Made by a program: the position numbers and the translations under genes. From the NCBI RefSeq assembly GCF_014648415.1, contig NZ_BMRB01000001.1:806001-870000 (forward strand): a DNA stretch of 64,000 nt, written 5' to 3'. Of the stretch, positions 49,501 through 57,196 are shown piece after piece. This stretch comes from Actinokineospora fastidiosa. GTDB taxonomy: Bacteria > Actinomycetota > Actinomycetes > Mycobacteriales > Pseudonocardiaceae. Position 1 is the first letter of the stretch; every line of letters starts with the position of its first letter. The notes under the pieces were generated by a model that was not told the origin of the DNA, searched no databases, and saw nothing but the letters and a program-made list of their open reading frames with translations.

Positions 49501-49603
49501 GACGGAGCTGTTCACCGCCGTGCCGACCAGGGAGCTGGCGGAACTGTCCGCGTCGAGCCCTGCCGAATGGCTCGCGCGCGTTCAGGCTCCCTACCGCCTA
49601 TAG
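46586..49603 (+). CDS. Large SARP regulator (AfsR/BTAD-NB-ARC-TPR)
   Basis: 1005 residues. An OmpR-like winged HTH (1-95; VRILVLGPVAVLGDG, PKPKALLVALL, YISLLRRGLAAAG), a BTAD helical domain (about 96-245), an NB-ARC ATPase (about 265-560) with P-loop GFGGAGKS (301-308) and LIVLLDNAR Walker B, and a C-terminal TPR array (about 650-985; AEAMVLAGLGQLHYEKDDFAAAEAHF). This is the AfsR architecture, which activates secondary-metabolite or developmental genes through direct repeats. No biosynthetic cluster is next to it; nearest targets are dprE2 and the NlpC-like gene. Confidence 0.88.
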   Translation: MRILVLGPVAVLGDGAEVNLGGPKPKALLVALLQQAGRVVAVERLVDLIWDESPPQSATALVHTYISLLRRGLAAAGRKDALATRSPGYLLRVEPDEVDLSGFERLLASAREAERSGDAAGAALRYGQAIDLWRGPAFGGVDAGFAADWRDALGEDRLSAEDGLARCLLDLGRTEEAAARLQRTVAAHPLREDTRALLMRALHEAGRQADALEVYRAGRRLLLDELGIEPGERLRALHAAILDGTLAAPAPTAPARSAVPRALPPDIGDFTGRADALARLLAIGGSREGDRTATPTVVVSGFGGAGKSALAVHAAHLLRPAYPDGQLFADLRGADRDLDAFEVLGRFLTALGVEELPESLDERVERYRQRVAGRRLIVLLDNARGEHQVRALLPGAPECLVLITSRSRLAGLAGTESIELDFLDQDSAVEMLGKMIGADRVAAQPDAAARIAELCGGVPLAIRAAGAKLRARPHWPLRSLAERLSDERRRLDELAVGDLAIRSSLALNYADLDAVQRRAFHLLCLLDLPDFGWWVAAPLLDVAPADAEDVVERLVDLRLLDVAGVDSVGRVRYRFHDLVQLYGAEQAAQEPPEVVAAALTRTLGTWMALVEAGSRRLPRMTLGLRPLVTAEVDVDPRLLAEAEENPVEWLKSETGAVVRAVERAHELGIDGVTTLLITSLLSSPFAVRNEFDGWQRTHEVALAAARAGGDRRAEAMVLAGLGQLHYEKDDFAAAEAHFRMAHEQAVAVADDPIRAIALIGLGTVARDVGEFARAAADLTAAAAIGDDCVVAAARYGLGAIERDHGDMAAAFAHFAASIERYRSLADRRGEALALRGLSLCHRALDEYEPAARLSADAASILLASGDDLGATYAHQSWAKASLRLGVVDGVAEALAGCLEVCTRRRDRFGAALMTRTLGEYHLATGDQGFARELLAEALDRWSELDLALWQARTLRDLAAADPDNADKHWLRATELFTAVPTRELAELSASSPAEWLARVQAPYRL

Positions 49604-49615
49604 GCGTTTTATAGG
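49597..49615. promoter_or_regulatory. Inverted repeat CCTATA-N7-TATAGG over the SARP stop codon
   Basis: 6-bp perfect arms spanning the TAG at 49601-49603, about 90 bp before the NlpC-like gene. It may be a weak terminator or a binding site for the next gene's regulator. Confidence 0.35.
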
Positions 49616-49706
49616 TCAACTCCCCCGGGCTGAAGCGCGCCTGTAGGCCGCGGCGGCAGAGTCGTCGTGTCGGAAAGCAGTCCAGGGAAAGGAAGGGAGC
49701 AGGGGG

Positions 49707-50222
49707 ATGTCCGCTCAGGTCGGCGACCTCGGACCGGAGATCAGCCGGGGGGAGATCGTCGAGCGGGCGGAGAGCTGGCTGCGGCCATCGGTGCCGTACG
49801 GCCTGCACAGGTTCCACCAGAACGAGTACGGGATCTACCGCACCGACTGTTCGGGCTATGTCTCGATGGCGTGGGGACTGCCGGGCGTGCCACCGTCCCG
49901 GCACGGCGGGCTCGACAACGCGGGGCTGGCCAGGGTGAGTGTCGCGGTCGCCAAGGGGGAACTGCGCGCGGGGGACGCGCTGCTCGCAACCGCGGGCACG
50001 GGCTCGGTCATCTTCCACGAGTGGGCCGACATCGAGCGGGAGCACTACTGGGGGTTCGAGCAGTCGCCGGAGGGGACCGTGCACCGGCGGTTGGCCTTCC
50101 CGGGGGACGGGGCGGGGCTGCGGCCCAGCCGCTACCTCCGGGTGGTCACACCGGGGGGAGAGCGGGTGGGGGGAGTCCTCGGGGAGGGGGCTCCCCTCAC
50201 CCGGTCACAGGAAGACAGATAG
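49707..50222 (+). CDS. NlpC/P60-superfamily protein
   Basis: 171 residues, no signal peptide. A helical segment (12-30) leads to the catalytic-cysteine motif RTDCSGYVSMAWGLPG (Cys48), typical of NlpC/P60-like actinobacterial proteins. The usual histidine in G-H-V-x-I-F is Ser100 (GTGSVIFHEWAD), with a His at 104; YWGFEQS completes the fold signature. Family members cleave or transfer peptide bonds in cell-wall peptides; activity here is uncertain. ATG with GGGAGC/AGGGGG upstream. The 3' end overlaps ubiA by 18 bp. Confidence 0.72.
   Translation: MSAQVGDLGPEISRGEIVERAESWLRPSVPYGLHRFHQNEYGIYRTDCSGYVSMAWGLPGVPPSRHGGLDNAGLARVSVAVAKGELRAGDALLATAGTGSVIFHEWADIEREHYWGFEQSPEGTVHRRLAFPGDGAGLRPSRYLRVVTPGGERVGGVLGEGAPLTRSQEDR
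50163..50203 (-). terminator. ubiA terminator embedded in the NlpC-like coding sequence
   Basis: 13-bp stem with one G-U pair (CGGGTGGGGGGAG/CTCCCCTCACCCG), loop 15 nt. It begins 2 bp past the ubiA stop on the minus strand but lies inside the last codons of the convergent NlpC-like gene. Confidence 0.6.
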
Positions 50223-51125
50223 CCCGAGGCAGCCGACCCAGGCGACGCCGAGGACCTGCAGGACGCGGTCCTTCAGCGCGATCTCCTCGGGCTCGCCCGC
50301 GTTGCCCTGGTCGACGTCGACGGCGTAGCGCAGCACGGCGATGACGAACGGGACGATCGAGATGACCGCCCAGACCGAGTTGGACTGGCTGCCCGCGCGC
50401 AGCTCGAAGGCCCACAGCGAGTACGTGGCGATCATGATGGCCGCCGACGTGGCCCACACGAACCGCAGGTAGCTGGCGCTGTACTTGCGCAGCGACGCGC
50501 GGATCTCCGCGCCGGTCTTCTCGAACAGCACGACCTCGGCGTAGCGCTTGCCGGAGACCATGAACAGCGAGCCGAACGCGGCCACCAGCAGGAACCACTG
50601 CGACAGGCGGATGTCGGCCGCGACGCCGCCCGCCATCGCCCGCAGCAGGAAGCCGGAGGCGACGATGCACAGGTCGACGACCGTCTGGTGCTTCAGCCCG
50701 AGGCAGTAGCCCAGCTGCACGGCCGCGTAGACGCCCAGGACGACCAGCAGCTGCCAGCCCGCGAGCAGGCCGACGACCATCGACGCGATGAACAGCACCG
50801 CCGCGCCGACGTAGGCCACCGGGACGGGCACCACGCCCGCGGCGATCGGCCGGTTGCGCTTGGTCGGGTGCGCCCGGTCGGCCTCGACGTCGATGGCGTC
50901 GTTGACCAGGTACACCGCCGAGGACACCAGGCAGAACGCGGCGAAGGCGATCGCGGCGTCGACCAGGACCGCGCTCTCCAGGATGCGGCCAGCGGCGAAC
51001 GGCGCGGCCAGGACCAGGACGTTCTTCACCCACTGGCGCGGGCGGGCGGTGCGGACCAGCCCACCGGCCAGCCCGCCCCGCGCCGACGCCGAGGCGGGGG
51101 GCTTGCTCGTGGTGTCCTGGCTCAT
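50205..51125 (-). CDS. ubiA: Decaprenyl-phosphate phosphoribosyltransferase, UbiA
   Basis: 306 residues, nine membrane helices. The prenyl-diphosphate motif is in YLVNDAIDVEADRAHPTKRNRPIAAG (NDxxDxxxD, about 73-99); second conserved loop near GSLFMVSGKRYAEVVLFEK. Matches Rv3806c, which makes decaprenylphosphoryl-5-phosphoribose. PAP2 then removes the phosphate and DprE1/E2 epimerise it. ATGA overlap with the PAP2 gene upstream. Confidence 0.93.
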   Translation of the reverse strand: MSQDTTSKPPASASARGGLAGGLVRTARPRQWVKNVLVLAAPFAAGRILESAVLVDAAIAFAAFCLVSSAVYLVNDAIDVEADRAHPTKRNRPIAAGVVPVPVAYVGAAVLFIASMVVGLLAGWQLLVVLGVYAAVQLGYCLGLKHQTVVDLCIVASGFLLRAMAGGVAADIRLSQWFLLVAAFGSLFMVSGKRYAEVVLFEKTGAEIRASLRKYSASYLRFVWATSAAIMIATYSLWAFELRAGSQSNSVWAVISIVPFVIAVLRYAVDVDQGNAGEPEEIALKDRVLQVLGVAWVGCLGLSVFL

Positions 51126-51658
51126 CCCCGGCCCCGCAGCCGCCGCCGGAGCAGGCCCCCGACGACCGCGCCGAGGGCGGAACCGGCGATGACGTCGCTC
51201 GGGTAGTGCACGCCGAGCACCAGCCGGGACACCAGCATGGGCGGGACCAGGACCGGCACCAGCGGCTTGCCGGTCAGCCCGGAGAACAGCACGGCGGCCG
51301 CGGTGGTGGACGTCGCGTGCGACGACGGGAAGCTGAGCCTGCTGGGCGTGCCCACCAGGACCCGCACCGACGGGTCCATCGGCCGCTGCCTGCGCACGAC
51401 CCGCTTGACCGCGATGGACGCCGCGTGGGCGGCGACCACCCCCGCGGAGGCGGCGAGCCAGTCGCGGCGGCGGTCGCGGTCCAGCGCCGCCCCGACCAGG
51501 CCCATCGCGAACCAGCCCGCGCTGTGCTCGCCGAAGTGCGACAGCGCCCGCGCCGCCTTCACCACGGCCGGGCGCGCGATGGCGCCCTGCACGCGGCTCA
51601 GCGCGGCGGTCTCGCGGGACACCGGGGTCGCGCCGTCCAGCAGTTCCATCGCGGCCAT
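51122..51658 (-). CDS. PAP2-family phosphatase (probable decaprenylphosphoryl-5-phosphoribose phosphatase)
   Basis: 178 residues. The three PAP2 motifs are intact: KRVVRRQRP, PSSHA and SRLVLGVHYPSD, set among four to five membrane helices. Equivalent of Rv3807c, the candidate phosphatase acting after UbiA. ATG with GAGGA upstream. Sits between glf (8 bp upstream) and ubiA (ATGA), forming the operon glf-PAP2-ubiA. Confidence 0.9.
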   Translation of the reverse strand: MAAMELLDGATPVSRETAALSRVQGAIARPAVVKAARALSHFGEHSAGWFAMGLVGAALDRDRRRDWLAASAGVVAAHAASIAVKRVVRRQRPMDPSVRVLVGTPSRLSFPSSHATSTTAAAVLFSGLTGKPLVPVLVPPMLVSRLVLGVHYPSDVIAGSALGAVVGGLLRRRLRGRG

Positions 51659-51665
51659 GTCGTCC

Positions 51666-52886
<1,221 letters not shown>

Positions 52887-52888
52887 TC

Positions 52889-52894
52889 AGGCTA
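52889..52894 (-). promoter_or_regulatory. Leaderless-type -10 (TAGCCT) of glf
   Basis: TAGCCT on the minus strand, 8-nt spacer, GTG at 52880. Confidence 0.45.
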
Positions 52895-52932
52895 CCTTCG
52901 TCACATGTCGGGCCGGTGCCTGCCCTGTGATG

Positions 52933-53034
52933 CGGGCCCGGAACCGCTCCCCAACGGTCCGGGCCCGAGCCCCCTCTTGCGTTCCCCTCCGGCATCGCTG
53001 CCGTCACCTACATGGACGCACAACGCCGGAGGGG
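52933..53034 (-). terminator. Double hairpin downstream of the LLM oxidoreductase
   Basis: Two stem-loops. The long-range one pairs CCCCTCCGGC (52984-52993) with GCCGGAGGGG (53025-53034). The second pairs CGGGCCCGG (52933-52941) with CCGGGCCCG (52959-52967) and ACCG/CGGT inside, with one bulge. They lie between the LLM stop and the glf promoter. Confidence 0.6.
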
Positions 53035-53040
53035 GTTGCT

Positions 53041-53952
53041 TTATTCCCCGGCCTTCTTCCCGGCCCGTCCGCCGAGGGTCGGCAGCACGTCGGCGGCCAC
53101 CTGCTCCAGCACCGTCTCCCGGCCCGCGTAGTAGCCCTCCGACCTGGGCCAATGCGTCACCACGTCGGTGAAGCCCAGCTCGGCTGCGCGGCCCACCTGC
53201 TCGGCGAAGAACTCGGCGCTGTCCAGGGAGAACCGGGGCGCGGCGTCCAGGCTCAGGTAGCGGTCGACGCTCGCGCGGTCGCGGCCCTGCTCGGCGAGCA
53301 CGCCGTCGAACCGCTCGGCCAGCTCGGCCACCCCGCGCCACCACTCGTCGAGGTCGTCCGCGCGGGGCCCGACGGTGACCCAGCCCTGCCCGTGCCGGGC
53401 GGCCACGCCCATCGTCCTGCGGCCGTTCGCGGCGACCAGGAACGGCACCCTCGGGCGCTGCACGCAGCCGGGGTACCCGCGGGCGGCGACGGCGGTGTAG
53501 TACTCCCCCGCGTAGTCGGTGGTGGGCCGCACGAGCAGGGCGTCGGTCAGCTCCACGAACTCGGCGAGCCGGTCGGCCGCCTGGCGGGGGGTGAGCCGGG
53601 TCCCGCCGAAGACGGCGAAGTCGTAGGCGTCCGGGGTGACCGTGCCCGCGCCGACGCCGAGGCAGAAGCGGCCGTCGGAGATGTCGTCGAGCGCCAGGAC
53701 GCTGCGCGAGAACCGGACGGGCTCGCGCACGTACGGCGAGGCCACGAAGGTGCCCAGCCGCAGGGTGCTGGTCACGCAGGCGGCCGCGGTCAGGGTGGGC
53801 ACGGCGTCGAACCACGGGCCGTCGACGAGGGTGCGCCACCCCAGGTGGTCATACGTCCAGGCGTGGTCGAAGCCGTACTCCTCGGCGGCCCGCCACTTCG
53901 GCTCGGCCGCCCACCAGCGGTACTCGGGCAGGATCACAATGCCAACGCGCAC
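53041..53952 (-). CDS. LLM-class oxidoreductase (F420- or flavin-dependent)
   Basis: 303 residues. Luciferase-like barrel: VGIVILPEYRWWAAEPKWRAAEEYGFDHAWTYDHLGWR (about 3-40), RLGTFVASPYVREPVRFSRSVLALDDISDGRFCLGVGAG (about 65-103) and RVPFLVAANGRRTMGVAARHGQGWVTVG. The F420-type families share this N-terminal pattern, so F420 is likely but not certain. Leaderless GTG (TAGGGT-N7). Divergent from the HAD phosphatase gene. Substrate unknown. Confidence 0.83.
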   Translation of the reverse strand: MRVGIVILPEYRWWAAEPKWRAAEEYGFDHAWTYDHLGWRTLVDGPWFDAVPTLTAAACVTSTLRLGTFVASPYVREPVRFSRSVLALDDISDGRFCLGVGAGTVTPDAYDFAVFGGTRLTPRQAADRLAEFVELTDALLVRPTTDYAGEYYTAVAARGYPGCVQRPRVPFLVAANGRRTMGVAARHGQGWVTVGPRADDLDEWWRGVAELAERFDGVLAEQGRDRASVDRYLSLDAAPRFSLDSAEFFAEQVGRAAELGFTDVVTHWPRSEGYYAGRETVLEQVAADVLPTLGGRAGKKAGE

Positions 53953-53959
53953 TCACCCG

Positions 53960-53965
53960 ACCCTA
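53960..53965 (-). promoter_or_regulatory. Leaderless-type -10 (TAGGGT) of the LLM gene
   Basis: TAGGGT on the minus strand, 7-nt spacer, GTG at 53952. Confidence 0.5.
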
Positions 53966-53996
53966 CCGACCGGGCGGGCTCGGGGAGGATGGGCGT

Positions 53997-54806
53997 GTGG
54001 ACAAGCCCCAGCTCATCGCCTCCGACGTCGACGGCACGCTGCTCGACCCCTACGAGCGGGTGACCGACCGCACCGCCGCCGCGATCGGCCGCGTGCTCGC
54101 CCGGGAAGTGCCGTTCGTGCTGGTCAGCGGCCGCCCGCCGCGGTGGATCCCGCCGGTGGCCCGGCAGGCGGGCCTGAGCGGGTACGCCGTGTGCGCCAAC
54201 GGCGCGATCGTCTACGACATCACCACCGAGCGCGTGCTGACGGTCCACGGACTGGACTCCATCACACTGTGGGATGTGACACACACGCTGGAGAAGGCGC
54301 TGCCCGGCATCAAGGTCGCCACCGAGCGCGCCGAGGTCGGCCCTGACCTCGGCGGCGAGGCGTTCGCCACCGAGCCCGGCTACTCCAACCCGTGGGGCGA
54401 TGCGGAGAACAACGTGCGCCCGCGTGCGGAGGTGCTCGGCCACCCAGCGTCCAAGCTGCTGGTCCGCCACCAGGGCATGACCAGCGAGGAGATGGCGATG
54501 GCCGCGCACGAGCTGCTCGACGGCGCGGTGGACGTCACGTTCTCCACCAGCCGGGGCCTCATCGAGATCTCCGCGCCGGGGGTGACCAAGGCGCTCGGCC
54601 TCGCCGACGTGGCCGAGCTGACCGGCGTGGACCGCGAGGCCGTGGTGGCCTTCGGCGACATGCCCAACGACATCGAAATGCTGCGCTGGGCTGGGCACGG
54701 CGTGGCCATGGCGAACGCGCACGCCGACGTGCTCGCCGCCGCCGACGAGGTCACCGCGCCCAACTCCGAGGACGGGGTCGCGGCCGTGCTGGACCGCTGG
54801 TTCTGA
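53997..54806 (+). CDS. Cof-type HAD-IIB family phosphatase
   Basis: 269 residues. Motif I SDVDGTLLD (about 9-17), motif II VSGRPPRW, motif III lysine in HPASKLLVRH region and motif IV FGDMPNDIEML (about 219-229), with a C2B cap between about 85 and 190. Members dephosphorylate sugar phosphates or nucleotides. A similar HAD gene (Rv3813c) lies in the matching region of M. tuberculosis. GTG start with GGGGAGG upstream. Confidence 0.88.
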   Translation: MDKPQLIASDVDGTLLDPYERVTDRTAAAIGRVLAREVPFVLVSGRPPRWIPPVARQAGLSGYAVCANGAIVYDITTERVLTVHGLDSITLWDVTHTLEKALPGIKVATERAEVGPDLGGEAFATEPGYSNPWGDAENNVRPRAEVLGHPASKLLVRHQGMTSEEMAMAAHELLDGAVDVTFSTSRGLIEISAPGVTKALGLADVAELTGVDREAVVAFGDMPNDIEMLRWAGHGVAMANAHADVLAAADEVTAPNSEDGVAAVLDRWF

Positions 54807-55034
54807 GAGCGGCCGGTCGCCCACCGCGACGATGCGCGAATGCGACGGCCGGGGCGCGAGGTCTCCTCACGCCCGTCTCCATGTGGTTGACTAGATGGCG
54901 GTCGCAGTTTCTTGAGTACGTGTTTGATCACGCTCGCAAGAGAGTGTTGCGGGCGCGCGGTTTTCCCCGCCGTCTGGAACCGGCCAGGGCACGCGCGCCG
55001 CGCGGGCCCTAGTAGTACGTGTCGAGGAGACGAC
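54807..55034 (+). promoter_or_regulatory. Promoter and long 5' leader of the cold-shock gene
   Basis: 228 bp without a gene. TTGACT (54887-54892) is a likely -35, with only a weak -10 (TTGAGT, 54912-54917). Downstream, TCTTGAGTACGTG (54910-54922) pairs imperfectly with CACGCTCGCAAGA (54929-54941), and GC-rich arms follow near 54955-55010. A structured leader of about 100 nt is usual for cspA-type genes. Confidence 0.45.
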
Positions 55035-55238
55035 GTGGCACAGGGCACAGTGAAGTGGTTCAACTCCGAGAAGGGCTACGGGTTCATCACCCCGGACGGC
55101 AGCTCGTCCGACCTTTTCGTGCACTACTCGGAGATCCAGTCCAACGGCTTCCGGACGCTCGAGGAGAACCAGCGCGTGGAGTTCGAGGTGGGCCAGGGCC
55201 AGAAGGGTCCGCAGGCCACCGCGGTTCGCGTGATCTGA
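55035..55238 (+). CDS. cspA: Cold-shock domain protein (CspA family)
   Basis: 67 residues. [20 protein letters not shown] with RNP1 (KGYGFI) and RNP2 (DLFVHYSEI) motifs, the standard single cold-shock domain binding single-stranded nucleic acid. GTG start with GAGGAGA 5-6 nt upstream. Slightly longer loop ([19 protein letters not shown]) as in actinobacterial homologues. Transcription ends at the strong hairpin at 55256. Confidence 0.96.
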   Translation: MAQGTVKWFNSEKGYGFITPDGSSSDLFVHYSEIQSNGFRTLEENQRVEFEVGQGQKGPQATAVRVI

Positions 55239-55255
55239 TCACCGGACAGGACAGC

Positions 55256-55291
55256 GAACGGGCCCGCCCCCGGCAGGGGGCGGGCCCGTTC
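55256..55291. terminator. Strong bidirectional terminator between cspA and glfT2
   Basis: 16-bp perfect GC stem (GAACGGGCCCGCCCCC/GGGGGCGGGCCCGTTC), 4-nt loop, between convergent stops. Confidence 0.9.
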
Positions 55292-55299
55292 CGCGTCGA

Positions 55300-57168
55300 T
55301 CAGGCCTTGAAGACCTTGCGCCAGGACTCCACCGAGGTCAGGTCGCCGAAGGCGGACCGGTACTCGGTCTTGAGCCGGGGCCAGTCGGCGATGAGCCTGC
55401 GGTAGGTGGCCGCGGCCCGCTTGGACAGCTCGCGGAACTGCGCCGGGTCCCGGCGGCGGAAGGCGACCCCGCTGCCGTCGGGGTTGGACACCGTCGCGCT
55501 GTCCAGGTTGCCCAGCAGGAACCACAGCGCCTTGCCCGCGGGCACGTTCACCTGCGGGCGGTCGGCCGCGTTCGGCTCGGGCGCGCGCAGGTTGTGCAGC
55601 ACGGCCTTGGACGCGCGCGCGGCGATCTTCACCGGGTGCACCGGCGGGCGCAGCAGGTGCTCGGCGTGCAGGGCGTCCAGCGTGGGCGGCGGGAACGCGC
55701 CTGCCGAGGGCTCGGTCTGCGCGTCGGCGTACTTCTTGCGCAGCGCGTTCACCTCGGGCAGCGTCGTGCCGAGGGTGTCGAACATGCGGTCGGGCCCGGC
55801 CATGAAGTCCTCGATGGCCTTGAGCTCGACGGCGATCGTGGAGTACTCCATGGACAGCAGCCGCCGGATGGTGGCCCGCAGGCCCTGCTTGAGCAGCGTC
55901 TTGCGCAGGTCGTGGTCGGTGTAGAGCGCGGCGACGACCAGGCGGTTGCGCAGGTGGTAGTAGACGGTCCAGTCGGACAGGTCGTTCTTGTCCGTCCACG
56001 GCATGTGCCACACGGCCGAGCCGGGCAGGGTGACCGTCGGCACGCCGCGGTCCAGCGCGCGCATCGAGTACTCGGCGTCGTCCCACTTGATGAACAGCGG
56101 CAGCGGCAGCCCGTTGGCCTCGACGACCTCGCGCGGGAACAGGCACATCCACCAGCCGTTGTACGACGCGTCGATCCGCCGGTGCAGCTCGCGGGTGTCG
56201 CGCAGCGACTCGGCGCCGAAGTCGTGGTCGACGACCGCGCCGGGCGCGGGCCGCCAGGTCACCGAGCCGCGGTCGATGACCTCGCCCATGCTGTGCAGGC
56301 GGGCCTTGGCCTGCAGGTTCAGCATCTGGCTTCCCACGATGAGCGGGTTGGCAGCGGCCGAGGCGAACGCGCTGGCCCGCAGGATCGAGTCCGGCTCCAG
56401 GGCGATGTCGTCGTCCATGAGCATGATCTGGTCGGCGTCGGTGTGCTCAAGAGACTCGAACAGGCCCCGGCTGAACCCGCCGGAGCCGCCCAGGTTGCCC
56501 TGCTCGATGAGCTGCAGCCGCCCGCCCAGGCGCTCGCTGGCCTCGGCGAAGCGCGGGTGGTCCTTGACCCGCTTGCTCCCCTGGTCGGCGACGAAGACGT
56601 GCCCGACCAGGTCGAGCACCTTCGGGTCCTCGCTCAGCGCGAGCAGGGTGCCGATCAGGTCGTCGTTGCGGTTGAACGTCGTGGTGGCGATCGACAGCTT
56701 GCGCTGCGGCAGCACCAGCCCGGTCGTCCAGGCCGCGTCGGCGATCTCCAGCGTCTGGTCGTCGGTGAAGGCGTCGAACCAGATCCAGCCGCCGTCCTCG
56801 AACGGGGCCAGGTCCACCGGCAGCGCCAGCTCGGTCCACCCCGACCCGTCGCGCACGGCCTCGCCGCGCACGTGCACCTGGTCGCCGTTGGGCTTGGAGC
56901 GGTAGACGTCCACCCGGCCGCCGCCGCGCACGCGCATCCGCAGCGTGACCTCGGTGACCCGGGTCCAGCGCTTCCAGTAGCTGGCCGGGAAGGCGTTGAA
57001 GTAGCTGGCGAACGACACCCTGGCCGACGCGGGGACCGTCACGGCGACCCGCGAGGACACGTGGCTGTGCACGTTGTCCGGCTCGTCGAGGTACAGCGGG
57101 CGCACGTCCAGCGGGTCGGTGTCCCTGGGCATGATCACCCGCTGCAGCACGCTGTGCTGGTCGGTCAC
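55300..57168 (-). CDS. glfT2: Galactofuranosyltransferase GlfT2
   Basis: 622 residues, GT2 polymerase. N-terminal beta domain RVIMPRDTDPLDVRPLYLDEP and SFASYFNAFPASYWKRWT; donor site QGNLGGSGGFSRG; metal motif LMDDDIALEPDS; acceptor/catalytic IKWDDAEYSMRA and VWHMPW (catalytic His). Follows Rv3808c closely from end to end, so this is the GlfT2 orthologue. Builds the alternating beta-1,5/1,6 galactan chain from UDP-Galf. It follows the paralogue at 57197 by 28 bp, probably in one operon. Confidence 0.94.
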   Translation of the reverse strand: MTDQHSVLQRVIMPRDTDPLDVRPLYLDEPDNVHSHVSSRVAVTVPASARVSFASYFNAFPASYWKRWTRVTEVTLRMRVRGGGRVDVYRSKPNGDQVHVRGEAVRDGSGWTELALPVDLAPFEDGGWIWFDAFTDDQTLEIADAAWTTGLVLPQRKLSIATTTFNRNDDLIGTLLALSEDPKVLDLVGHVFVADQGSKRVKDHPRFAEASERLGGRLQLIEQGNLGGSGGFSRGLFESLEHTDADQIMLMDDDIALEPDSILRASAFASAAANPLIVGSQMLNLQAKARLHSMGEVIDRGSVTWRPAPGAVVDHDFGAESLRDTRELHRRIDASYNGWWMCLFPREVVEANGLPLPLFIKWDDAEYSMRALDRGVPTVTLPGSAVWHMPWTDKNDLSDWTVYYHLRNRLVVAALYTDHDLRKTLLKQGLRATIRRLLSMEYSTIAVELKAIEDFMAGPDRMFDTLGTTLPEVNALRKKYADAQTEPSAGAFPPPTLDALHAEHLLRPPVHPVKIAARASKAVLHNLRAPEPNAADRPQVNVPAGKALWFLLGNLDSATVSNPDGSGVAFRRRDPAQFRELSKRAAATYRRLIADWPRLKTEYRSAFGDLTSVESWRKVFKA

Positions 57169-57196
57169 GTCGCTCCTTCGGTCTGGGGGCGGTGGG

